A stretch of DNA of 50,267 nucleotides, taken from the NCBI GenBank assembly GCA_021813145.1, contig JAKALS010000002.1:99595-149861 (forward strand), in the 5' to 3' direction. Each line of letters starts with the position of its first letter. Position 1 is the first letter of the stretch. A model generated the notes under the pieces. It was not told where the DNA came from. It searched no databases and saw nothing but the letters and a program-made list of their open reading frames with translations. Below are positions 32,467 to 39,198 of this stretch, piece by piece. The translations under genes were made by a program, and so were the position numbers. Source of the DNA: a bacterium. Its GTDB lineage: Bacteria > Patescibacteriota > Microgenomatia > Levybacterales > UBA12049.

Positions 32467-33363
32467 TTAATTTTTTTCAAATACTCTTAATTTTGCGCTT
32501 CTGCTTCTTGTATTCACTCTTTTTTCTTCTTCTGTTGCCGTTACCGGTTTCTTTGTGATTACTCTTCCCTTATTTTCTTTTTCAAAACCGGCAAAAGCTT
32601 GTTTTACTATTCTGTCTTCTAAAGAATGGAAGCTTATTACAGCCATTCTTCCTCCACTTTCCAAAAGCCCCAAAGCTTTTGGAAGCGCTTCTTCAAGGCT
32701 TCCCAGTTCGTCGTTAACCGCAATTCTTAAAGCCTGAAAAACCCTCTTATTTAAATTCGCTCTGGTAAAGTCGTTTACTTCGCCTTTTATCCCGTATGCC
32801 TGTTGTATAATTCCCGATAAGTCCCCTGTTGTCTCGATGGGCGCTATTCTACGGGCGCTCACAATACCGCGAGAAATGGCAAGAGCATTGCGTTCTTCAC
32901 CAAATTTACTAAAAATTTCATTCAATTCTCCTTTCGGTAAAACGTTTATAAGGTCTCTTGCCGATACGGCAAGCTCCTTGTCCATTCTCATGTCCAGCGG
33001 ACCTCCTTTTGAAAAACTGAATCCCCTCTTCGGGTTATCTACCTGATAGGAGGAAAGACCCAAATCAAAAATTATTCCGCCGACCTTATCAAATTTATTT
33101 AAATGTGCAATTCTGTCTATATCCCTAAAATTCCCTTTGGCCGTAAGTAATTTGGAATTCGTAATTTGTAATTTGAAATTGTTTTTAACGTACTTTAAAG
33201 CTTCTTCGTCCTGGTCTATTCCTAAAACTCTTCCTCCAAGCCTCAAAATTTCCCCGGTATGTCCGCCTCCTCCCAGAGTTGCGTCTATATACCTTTTCCC
33301 CTCCTTAACTTCTAAAAAGCCAAGAACTTCTTTTAAAAGTACCGGCGTATGAAAATTATTCAT
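32467..33363 (-). CDS. rsmH: 16S rRNA (cytosine-1402-N4)-methyltransferase RsmH
   Basis: SAM-dependent N4-methyltransferase of 16S rRNA C1402 (formerly MraW). The 298-aa protein opens with HTPVLLKEVL, has the SAM loop DATLGGGGHTGEIL (27-40), then FDLGLSSYQVDNPKRGFSF, a strongly family-specific stretch, and NKRVFQALRIAVNDEL. The end (SRSAKLRVFEK) is canonical. It carries an in-frame heptanucleotide-repeat insert near residues 62-73 (KLQITNSK), in the region joining the methyltransferase core. It is the second gene of the dcw cluster, 3 nt after mraZ. Confidence 0.96.
   Translation of the reverse strand: MNNFHTPVLLKEVLGFLEVKEGKRYIDATLGGGGHTGEILRLGGRVLGIDQDEEALKYVKNNFKLQITNSKLLTAKGNFRDIDRIAHLNKFDKVGGIIFDLGLSSYQVDNPKRGFSFSKGGPLDMRMDKELAVSARDLINVLPKGELNEIFSKFGEERNALAISRGIVSARRIAPIETTGDLSGIIQQAYGIKGEVNDFTRANLNKRVFQALRIAVNDELGSLEEALPKALGLLESGGRMAVISFHSLEDRIVKQAFAGFEKENKGRVITKKPVTATEEEKRVNTRSRSAKLRVFEKN
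33146..33180. repeat. Heptanucleotide repeat block in rsmH
   Basis: Five tandem 7-mers of the type TGTAATT on the plus strand (AATTACA on the coding strand), in frame inside rsmH and encoding NFKLQITNSK. It is close in sequence to the blocks at 43814 and 44424 in two glycosyltransferase genes. Confidence 0.72.
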
Positions 33364-33366
33364 AGC

Positions 33367-33804
33367 CTATTTCCCTTTTTCCTCTTCTACCAAACGCTGC
33401 GAAATTCTGTCTATGTTCTTTTCAAGGTTCACTCTATATTCTTCCCAAAGCTCTTTACTCCAAACCTCAACGTATCTGGAAAGGCCTAGGAATACGACAT
33501 CTCCTTTAATCTTTCCAAAGTTTCTAAGGTAAGAAGGGATAACAAACCTTCCCTTATGGTCGAGCTCGACACTACTTGCGTTTCCGAGTAAAAACCTCTG
33601 GGTTTCTCTAGTCTCAGACTGGATAAAGGGCTTTCCTTCCGTACCTTCAAGTAGAGCCTTCCATCCTTCTTCCGATACGACGATAAGCGAGTTTTCATAT
33701 CCTAAAGTTATAATCAGCTTATCCTTGAGAACTTCCCTGAATTTTTTTGGAAATGCCGTTCTTCCTTTGGCATCGACTTTTCCTTCGTATTGTCCTATCA
33801 ACAT
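33367..33804 (-). CDS. mraZ: MraZ, transcription regulator of the dcw cluster
   Basis: Two-domain SpoVT/AbrB-like DNA-binding protein that autoregulates division and cell-wall clusters. Its 145 residues begin MLIGQYEGKVDAKGRTAFPKKFRE, the first AbrB-like motif. The second is SVELDHKGRFVIPSYLRNF (about 78-96), followed by FLGLSRYVEVWSKELWEEY, a conserved MraZ end. MraZ proteins form rings that bind tandem repeats upstream of their own gene, and five such repeats lie just upstream here. A Shine-Dalgarno site partly folded into a hairpin precedes the ATG, suggesting an added translational control. It is the first dcw gene. Confidence 0.95.
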   Translation of the reverse strand: MLIGQYEGKVDAKGRTAFPKKFREVLKDKLIITLGYENSLIVVSEEGWKALLEGTEGKPFIQSETRETQRFLLGNASSVELDHKGRFVIPSYLRNFGKIKGDVVFLGLSRYVEVWSKELWEEYRVNLEKNIDRISQRLVEEEKGK

Positions 33805-33808
33805 ATCT

Positions 33809-33827
33809 TCACCCCGATATGGCGGGG
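33809..33827 (-). promoter_or_regulatory. mraZ Shine-Dalgarno site inside a hairpin
   Basis: Minus strand: stem CCCCG/CGGGG with a 6-nt loop (33812-33827). The ribosome-binding site GGGGTGA (33815-33809) uses the 3' arm of the stem, 4 nt before the ATG. Folding would hide most of it. It is one of only three good Shine-Dalgarno sites in the window. Confidence 0.55.
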
Positions 33828-33840
33828 CCTGCCTTCTGGC

Positions 33841-33890
33841 CCACTATTTCCCACTTTGGACCACTTTATACCATTTTGAATCACTTTATA
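33841..33890 (-). promoter_or_regulatory. MraZ operator: five tandem 10-bp boxes
   Basis: Five consecutive 10-bp units, each centred on AAAGTGG or a near match (AAAGTGA, AAAATGG, AAAGTGG, AAAGTGG, AATAGTGG), run without gaps between the -35 and the leader hairpin. MraZ is known to bind G-rich direct repeats with 10-bp spacing upstream of mraZ in other bacteria, including the AAAGTG form in mollicutes. The boxes overlap the -10 region, so binding should repress. Confidence 0.85.
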
Positions 33891-33902
33891 GGTACGTGTC
33901 AA
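33873..33902 (-). promoter_or_regulatory. mraZ promoter
   Basis: Minus strand: perfect TTGACA (33902-33897), 18-nt spacer, CAAAAT (33878-33873), a moderate -10 inside MraZ box 4. The leader would be about 60 nt. This is unlike the leaderless genes and agrees with its Shine-Dalgarno site. Confidence 0.5.
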
Positions 33903-33974
33903 GAGGTAAAACAGAAAAATAGTGTATTAAAAAGAAAAAACCGCTAAATATGTACGGAGATTTTTAAAAAGGGT

Positions 33975-34487
33975 TTACTGAGAGGATGTAGGACCGGCTG
34001 ACAACTCTGCTTGATAGGCTTTTCCGTCTGTTTTTGTAATTTTAAGAGTCAATTTTATGTCCGTAATGCCCGTATCATAATGGCAGACATCCGAACAAGT
34101 TCCTAAGGTTATGTCCTGACTTACCGGACTCCCGGGACTTTTTATCGTAATATCTCCTATAGCTCCTCTTGCTACCTGCTCCCCATTGACGGTTGCATTG
34201 TAAGATAATTCGTAGCTTACTGCCGTTAAGTCTTGTGTCTGGCTAATCTTCAGCGTTACCACCTTGTCTCCGGGACCCTCCGTAAGAGTAATACCCAAAG
34301 AGCTCGGATCTATCGAAGGCACGGGTGTATCCGTGGGCATAGGTGTTACCGCCGCCTGCTGCTGTTGAGGCTGGGATTTAGAAGAAGAAATAAAGAAAAA
34401 TGCTCCTCCCAAAACGACTAACACTACAACGACTGCTAAGGCTATAAGAAGAGTCTTATTTTTGAGGTACTTTTGGAGTTTTTCCAT
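33975..34487 (-). CDS. Membrane-anchored extracytoplasmic protein
   Basis: A protein of unknown function (170 aa from the chosen start). A short cytoplasmic start (MEKLQKYLKNK), a membrane segment at about 12-33, and a Gln/Pro/Thr-rich linker (QPQQQQAAVTPMPTDTPVP) lead to a beta-rich outer domain of about 110 residues. That domain has a CSDVC pair (two cysteines four residues apart) and strands such as VVTLKISQTQDL and IKLTLKITKTDG. It may be an Ig-like or cohesin-like fold (inference). The longer frame starting TTG at 34526 is rejected because that TTG is part of a consensus -35, with -10 TATGCT placed just before the ATG at 34487. It is likely monocistronic. Confidence 0.7.
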   Translation of the reverse strand: MEKLQKYLKNKTLLIALAVVVVLVVLGGAFFFISSSKSQPQQQQAAVTPMPTDTPVPSIDPSSLGITLTEGPGDKVVTLKISQTQDLTAVSYELSYNATVNGEQVARGAIGDITIKSPGSPVSQDITLGTCSDVCHYDTGITDIKLTLKITKTDGKAYQAELSAGPTSSQ

Positions 34488-34497
34488 AACTGTAGCT

Positions 34498-34526
34498 AGC
34501 ATATCCGAAACCTTTTCCACTGTCAA
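34498..34526 (-). promoter_or_regulatory. Promoter of the anchored-protein gene at 33975
   Basis: Minus strand: perfect TTGACA (34526-34521), 17-nt spacer, TATGCT (34503-34498), then 10 nt to the ATG at 34487, giving a leader of about 3-4 nt. It lies just past the glyS stop. Confidence 0.65.
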
Positions 34527-34543
34527 GCCCCGAGGGTTTGAAA

Positions 34544-35845
34544 CTATTTCAGTTTTTCTATAAAATACCGGCCGAGCTTGTCTATTTCTATCCTTTCCTG
34601 TTTTGCGGTGTCGCGGTCACGCACCGTTACCGTTTTGTCTTCAAGGGTCTGAAAATCCACTGTTACACAAAAAGGTGTTCCCACCTCGTCCTGGGCAAAA
34701 TATCTTTTTCCTATATTTCCCCTCTCGTCCCAGGCAACCATCATATTCTCCCTTAAATTCTCATAGATTTTTCGTGCCTGCCCGACAAGTTCTTCTTTGT
34801 TTGCCAAAAGGGGAAATACGGCAACTTTGTATGGAGCAAGCTTTGGACTTAACTTAAGAATTTTTCTTTCACCGTCTTCCGAATAAGCGTCTATCAAAAA
34901 GAAAAGCAAAGCTCTGTCCACTCCGCCGGAAGTCTCTATAACCCAGGGTGTGAATTTTTTGCCTGTCTCGTCAACATAAGAAAGATTGTGCCTTGATAAA
35001 TCCCAGTCGCCCCTATGATGAATTCCCTCAAATTCGGACCACCCGAAAGGCGCGTCGTATTCTATATCCTCGGCTTTTCTTGCATAATGCGCCCTTTCAT
35101 CGTCCCTATGCTCTCTAAATCTTAATTTCTCTTTTTTTATTCCAAGAGAAACATACCAATTCATTCTTTGCTCTTTCCAGTATTCAAACCATTTATTCCC
35201 TTCACTATCCTGCGGCCTTACAAAAAATTCAAGCTCCATCTGTTCGAATTCTCTGCTTCTAAAGGTGAAATTTCCCGGAGTTATTTCGTTTCTAAAAGCT
35301 TTTCCCGTTTGCGCGATACCAAAAGGTATCTTTACTCTTGTCGATGAAATCACGTTTTCAAAATTAACAAAAGCTCCCTGGGTAATTTCTCCCCTTAAGA
35401 AAATTTCGGACTGCTCTCCTTCTATTATTCCAAGGTATGCTTTTACCAGAAGATTAAATTTTTGAGGCTTTGTCCATTCGACTTTTTCTTTATGCGACTT
35501 TTCGTGCGCTTTTATTTCTTCTTCCTTATCGGCTCTGAATCTCTGATGGCATTTTTTACACTCGACAAGAGGATCGGTGAAAGCGGCAAGATGACCAGAT
35601 TTCTCCCAAACCGTAGGATTCATCATAATAGCGGCGTCAACCCCCACCACATCGCTTCTTTTTTGAACCGTAAATTTCCACCACTCATCTTTTATGTTCT
35701 TTTTTAAAAGTGTTCCCGCCGGGCCGTAGTCCCAGGTTCCCGTAAGCCCGCCGTAAATTTCGCTTCCGGGATAAATAAAACCCCGCCTTTTGCACAGCGA
35801 AACAACCTTTTCCATCAAATCAGGCTCTTTACCTTGATTATTCAT
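34544..35845 (-). CDS. glyS: Glycyl-tRNA synthetase (single-chain class II type)
   Basis: Class II synthetase attaching glycine to tRNA-Gly, of the alpha-2 form found in archaea, eukaryotes and many bacteria. Of its 433 residues, the start shows CKRRGFIYPGSEIYGGLTGTWDYGP. Motif 2 is GKAFRNEITPGNFTFRSREFEQMELEFF, and motif 3 is in TPWVIETSGGVDRALLFFLIDAY. A C-terminal anticodon-binding domain follows (YKVAVFPLL). A CKKCH...HEKSH segment (near 98-118) looks like a zinc ribbon. It lies downstream of recO, a common pairing. A 19-codon leaderless ORF with an internal terminator-like hairpin overlaps its start by 8 nt, suggesting attenuation control. Confidence 0.95.
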   Translation of the reverse strand: MNNQGKEPDLMEKVVSLCKRRGFIYPGSEIYGGLTGTWDYGPAGTLLKKNIKDEWWKFTVQKRSDVVGVDAAIMMNPTVWEKSGHLAAFTDPLVECKKCHQRFRADKEEEIKAHEKSHKEKVEWTKPQKFNLLVKAYLGIIEGEQSEIFLRGEITQGAFVNFENVISSTRVKIPFGIAQTGKAFRNEITPGNFTFRSREFEQMELEFFVRPQDSEGNKWFEYWKEQRMNWYVSLGIKKEKLRFREHRDDERAHYARKAEDIEYDAPFGWSEFEGIHHRGDWDLSRHNLSYVDETGKKFTPWVIETSGGVDRALLFFLIDAYSEDGERKILKLSPKLAPYKVAVFPLLANKEELVGQARKIYENLRENMMVAWDERGNIGKRYFAQDEVGTPFCVTVDFQTLEDKTVTVRDRDTAKQERIEIDKLGRYFIEKLK

Positions 35846-35897
35846 AAATAAAAAAAGGCGAGGCTGCCACCGGCGGCCCTTCTTTTACTCCATTCAT
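35838..35897 (-). CDS. Candidate 19-codon leaderless leader peptide of glyS
   Basis: ATG at 35897-35895 lies 6 nt after an extended -10 (TGCTATCAT). The frame encodes MNGVKEGPPVAASPFFIYE and its TAA overlaps the glyS start by 8 nt. The central bases are extremely GC-rich against an AT-rich background. They form a hairpin with GGGC/GCCT and GCC/GGC stems, a C-A mismatch and a GGT loop, followed 4 nt later by seven T. Gly codon 7 (GGG) is the first part of the hairpin's 5' arm, and Gly codon 3 is GGA. A ribosome held at Gly-7 would cover that arm. The arrangement suggests leader-peptide attenuation of glyS; expression is unproven. Confidence 0.5.
   Translation of the reverse strand: MNGVKEGPPVAASPFFIYE
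35850..35879 (-). terminator. Terminator-like attenuator ahead of glyS
   Basis: Minus strand: 7-bp interrupted stem (35879-35861; GGGC with GCCT, and GCC with GGC around loop GGT), then CGCC and a run of seven T ending 5 nt before the glyS ATG. The position would stop RNA polymerase right before the coding region. One mismatch and the 4-nt gap to the T-run make it a moderate terminator. Confidence 0.5.
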
Positions 35898-35903
35898 ACC
35901 GTA

Positions 35904-35912
35904 ATGATAGCA
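35904..35912 (-). promoter_or_regulatory. Extended -10 promoter ahead of the glyS leader ORF
   Basis: Minus strand TGCTATCAT (35912-35904), with the expected start at the ATG of the short ORF. It lies in the 78-nt gap after recO, so glyS can be transcribed apart from recO. Confidence 0.6.
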
Positions 35913-35923
35913 AAAACCCGAAT

Positions 35924-36463
35924 TTAAGTAAAACGTTTTAGTATTCTTTTGCTCTTCAATTTCCTTTCCAGAATCTGTTCTATAAAAGAAGATGTATCAA
36001 AATCTTCGGGAACAGGTGCCTTATAAAATCCGAGTCTTGTCAAAAGTTCTATTTCGAATTCGTGTATAACCGGAACCAAATCCTCGTTACCATCGAGTCT
36101 GCCAAGAGTCTCTTTTAGAAGGTTATAAACCTCTATATTTTCCTGCTCCTCGGCACAGAGTCCGTCTACAAGTTCGCAAATATGGTATGCAAAACCTACT
36201 TTTGTAAGGTCTTCTTTTATTTCTTCAAAGTTTCTGATACTCTCAACCTCTGTTAATACAAACATCCCTCTTCCTTTGTAAAGACCGAATTTGCACTGGT
36301 TTAAAAGTTCTATATGTCCTGCCCGGCGGCTATTGATCCTGCGAACACCGGCTGCTTTAATCTGCACTTTTCCCAGAGTTTTAGTAAAAATGGTAAGGAG
36401 TCTGTCAGCTTCGCCGAAATTAACGCGTTTTATAACAATCCCTTCGGTTTTAATCGACCTCAT
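35924..36463 (-). CDS. recO: Short RecO recombination mediator
   Basis: RecO assists RecA loading on SSB-coated single-stranded DNA with RecR. Of its 179 residues, the N-terminal OB-fold is typical (EGIVIKRVNFGEADRLLTIFT, KVQIKAAGVRR). A helical part follows, with YHICELVDGLCAEEQENIEVYNLL and FEIELLTRLGFYKA. Most RecO proteins are about 240 aa and many end with a zinc-binding C4 cluster; here the sequence stops shortly after the GF motif, with no cysteine cluster. It starts 1 nt after the DUF4012 gene ends and precedes glyS by 78 nt. Confidence 0.88.
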   Translation of the reverse strand: MRSIKTEGIVIKRVNFGEADRLLTIFTKTLGKVQIKAAGVRRINSRRAGHIELLNQCKFGLYKGRGMFVLTEVESIRNFEEIKEDLTKVGFAYHICELVDGLCAEEQENIEVYNLLKETLGRLDGNEDLVPVIHEFEIELLTRLGFYKAPVPEDFDTSSFIEQILERKLKSKRILKRFT

Positions 36464-36464
36464 A

Positions 36465-38438
36465 TTATCGGAGGTTAAGTTTTAGAGTCTTATCCGTTAA
36501 CAGGGGAAATTCGTCTATCTGTTTACCGTTTAACTGTATCGTGTAATCGTTGGCATTTGTTCCCGGCTGTTTCTGGATAAGTAAGGGAAGCGTAGAGTTC
36601 GAAGCCAGCTTAAACGGAAGCTTGTAAGTAATTGTAAATGTTGTTGTTCCCTGCGGTCTTACCGTAAGAAATCCCTCAAAAACCGTTTTTCCCAGATCGT
36701 TATAGGTAGACATCTTAACTTCGGATCCCTGGCTTGACACCATCTGGCTTCCCGCAGGCACATATATCCTAAACCAATCTCTAAGGACCGCATTTAGACA
36801 AAGACCTCCGCTGGCAAGACTACAATCGGAAGGCGGGTAGGGATTTTTATAATTTATAGTTACAGTTTTTGTTATCGTACCGTCACTGCCTATTGTGTAA
36901 TTTTGGTTAACCGCCTCCGTCACAAAAAGATTGGATTTTGCTCCTCCAAAATTAGCTTCGTTTATATGCAGATAGTCGCCGTTAAAAGGAAGAATTCTCC
37001 CCGAAGCATTTAAGGCCTCGAGTCCTGCTTCGGCGTTATTATTAAAGCTGTAGAAAAGGATATGTTTTTGTGAAGTCTCTGTAAGCATAGTCTGAAAAAG
37101 CGGTCCCCAATAAAGTTTTGGCGAAGAAGAGAATGCTTTATTCATAATGGCGTACATCAAATCTCCTATTATTCCTTTCCTGTTTGTCCTTACATAATTA
37201 ACGGGTTGGTCCGCATAGGACTCTAACTGGTAGATGACCTGGGGACAATCGCATCTTGGATCATTTTTTGTAGTAAATGTTATTCCGTCTGCATTTATAT
37301 CACCCAAAATATTCATGGCCGAAACAAGGGCCGAAGTATCTACAGCGATAACGCCGTCCACATTTGTATGGCCGGGAGCCTTGTCATATATTCCCATGAA
37401 TGTGTTCATGGAATTCACAAAATCGGGAGAAAGATTGCTGTCCCTAAGATTAAACTGCGGAACATTGGGAAGGTATAAAAGGATTGGTCTTGGCGCTACG
37501 GACTTATCCGGAATTGTGTTGTCAAGCGTATAAATGTCGCTTGAAGTATCTACATGGACTATCCCCTGATCAAGCCTGAATATGGCGTAAGCCGTAATAA
37601 ATCCTCCCGTCGGCCTTAATTCTTTGTCGTTTTGAAAAATCACCAGGTATTTTTTCTCGGATGTTGCCCCCAAAAGATCCGGAAGGATTTTTATAAGGGG
37701 CTTTGCGTCAGTTATAAAAGTGGTGCCCTGGTCTGCCAGAGTTTTTATTTGCTCAAGATCCGTTCTCACCTTTTTCCCCGGACCGAAGTCGGGATAATGG
37801 TTCGGATCCACTTTATCTATTTCCACCCTTGCCGCATTTAAATCGTTTGATATTTCATCAATATTGGGGGTAATTTTCCCCATCGTCAAAACCGCAGTCT
37901 GAATCCTTTCGGAAGCGGTTCCGCCCACAAAACTCCCCTGACCCTTTAGTCCCAAAACATCGGCATAGGGTTTTATTGAGTCTACGAGTACCTTGGCCGC
38001 ATCAAGCCCGTGGAAACCGGCATTCATAAGGTGGGTTGCGTCTGAGTAATACCAGTTTGCGATAGGAACAAACTTAAGGTACCACATGGAGTTTAAGTCG
38101 TTTTGGGTTTCGGTTAAATCCGCCCTGGTCTGATCCAGATTCGTAGATGCCGAAGCTACGTCCTGCTTCTTTATTGCCGCAACGGTAATCTGAACCTGTG
38201 CATAAGTCTTTTTGGCCGCCTTATAAGTTTTTTCCGCAGGTAAAACAACCGTAAACACGGAAAGGACGACTAAAAATATAAGCACCAGAAAAGCTATCAA
38301 AAGTTTTTTGTGGTTTTTAAAGCTGAATTTTCTGTTTCTTCTCGATACAGAAGAGGACATTGTATTATTTTCGGGTTTTACTGTATCGTTGGCTAAATTT
38401 ACAGGTTGATCGAGATTAATTTTTTCAAAACCTTCCAT
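36465..38438 (-). CDS. DUF4012 membrane-anchored surface protein
   Basis: A 657-aa protein with a cytoplasmic N-terminus, one membrane segment (about 43-62), a helical stalk (about 65-210) and a large outer domain. KKYLVIFQNDKELRPTGGFITAYAIF is the signature of DUF4012, a family in Gram-positives and CPR near polysaccharide genes. The fold is thought to relate to LytR-CpsA-Psr-like domains, but I cannot assign an enzyme reaction. CDCPQV and DCSLASGGLC give possible disulfides. The start is moved from the ATG at 38453 to 38438, because a consensus -35/-10 pair overlaps the first ATG. It heads an operon with recO and lies next to the polysaccharide island. Confidence 0.85.
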   Translation of the reverse strand: MEGFEKINLDQPVNLANDTVKPENNTMSSSVSRRNRKFSFKNHKKLLIAFLVLIFLVVLSVFTVVLPAEKTYKAAKKTYAQVQITVAAIKKQDVASASTNLDQTRADLTETQNDLNSMWYLKFVPIANWYYSDATHLMNAGFHGLDAAKVLVDSIKPYADVLGLKGQGSFVGGTASERIQTAVLTMGKITPNIDEISNDLNAARVEIDKVDPNHYPDFGPGKKVRTDLEQIKTLADQGTTFITDAKPLIKILPDLLGATSEKKYLVIFQNDKELRPTGGFITAYAIFRLDQGIVHVDTSSDIYTLDNTIPDKSVAPRPILLYLPNVPQFNLRDSNLSPDFVNSMNTFMGIYDKAPGHTNVDGVIAVDTSALVSAMNILGDINADGITFTTKNDPRCDCPQVIYQLESYADQPVNYVRTNRKGIIGDLMYAIMNKAFSSSPKLYWGPLFQTMLTETSQKHILFYSFNNNAEAGLEALNASGRILPFNGDYLHINEANFGGAKSNLFVTEAVNQNYTIGSDGTITKTVTINYKNPYPPSDCSLASGGLCLNAVLRDWFRIYVPAGSQMVSSQGSEVKMSTYNDLGKTVFEGFLTVRPQGTTTFTITYKLPFKLASNSTLPLLIQKQPGTNANDYTIQLNGKQIDEFPLLTDKTLKLNLR

Positions 38439-38448
38439 CGTATTCAAT

Positions 38449-38478
38449 ATCATAACCGTAAAGCAAACCCCGTGTCAA
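38449..38478 (-). promoter_or_regulatory. Promoter of the DUF4012 gene
   Basis: Minus strand: perfect TTGACA (38478-38473), 18-nt spacer, TATGAT (38454-38449), and 10 nt to the ATG at 38438. The earlier ATG at 38453 is inside the -10. Confidence 0.62.
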
Positions 38479-38527
38479 CCCTTCCAATCACAAATTCAAT
38501 TTAAATAACTTTACCGAACTGTTAAGC

Positions 38528-39193
38528 TTAGAGGGCGCCTTTTCCGGAGACCATCGCCCACGGAGTTTTTAGGATTATCCAGATATCGTAAAGAATCGAC
38601 CTCTTCCTCACATACTGGGCGTCCATTTCTATCCTTTTATCAAAATTTATTTCGCTTCTTCCCGAAACCTGCCAATAGCCCGTAAGGCCCGGCCTTACGG
38701 ACAGCACTATCTTTACCGACTCCTTGGTTTTTGGATATTGTTTCTGCTGTTCCCTAAGTTCATCGGGATAATAAGCCCTCGGTCCCACAAGACTCATTTC
38801 GCCTTTTAAAATGTTAAAAAGCTGAGGTACTTCATCGAGAGAATGTCTTCTTATAAAATGTCCCACTCTGGTAACCCTCGGGTCGTCTTTTAATTTATAG
38901 CTTCCTTTTTTGTATCTTTCGTAAAGCCTCGCAAATTTTGGATTTTCCCTAAGAATCTCGTGCGCATTTTCGACCATGCTCCTGAATTTATACATTTTAA
39001 ACGGCCTTCCGTTTTTACCTACCCTTTCCGGAGTATCCGCAAGTACGGGCCCCGAGGTATCTAATTTAATCGCCAAAGCTACTGTTAACATTACGGGAGA
39101 AAACATGATGATAAGAATAAGCGAAGAAACTATATCCATCAGTCTTTTTGTCCATTCGTAAAAAACGCTTTTTTTAATTTCTATATATGGCAT
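38528..39193 (-). CDS. Undecaprenyl-phosphate sugar phosphotransferase (initiating transferase)
   Basis: Bacterial sugar transferase of the WbaP/WcaJ/RfbP group in its short form (221 aa). It moves a sugar-1-phosphate from a nucleotide sugar to undecaprenyl phosphate, starting a surface glycan. A basic first helix and one membrane-dipping segment (about 17-40) precede the catalytic core. FKMYKFRSM, RRHSLDEVPQLFNILKGEMSLVGPRA (with the key Asp-Glu-Pro) and RPGLTGYWQVSGR are all intact. It is the last gene of the GT4-GT4-ManC set, 5 nt after manC. Substrate sugar is unknown; the ManC neighbour makes mannose-derived units possible. Confidence 0.92.
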   Translation of the reverse strand: MPYIEIKKSVFYEWTKRLMDIVSSLILIIMFSPVMLTVALAIKLDTSGPVLADTPERVGKNGRPFKMYKFRSMVENAHEILRENPKFARLYERYKKGSYKLKDDPRVTRVGHFIRRHSLDEVPQLFNILKGEMSLVGPRAYYPDELREQQKQYPKTKESVKIVLSVRPGLTGYWQVSGRSEINFDKRIEMDAQYVRKRSILYDIWIILKTPWAMVSGKGAL

Positions 39194-39198
39194 ATATT

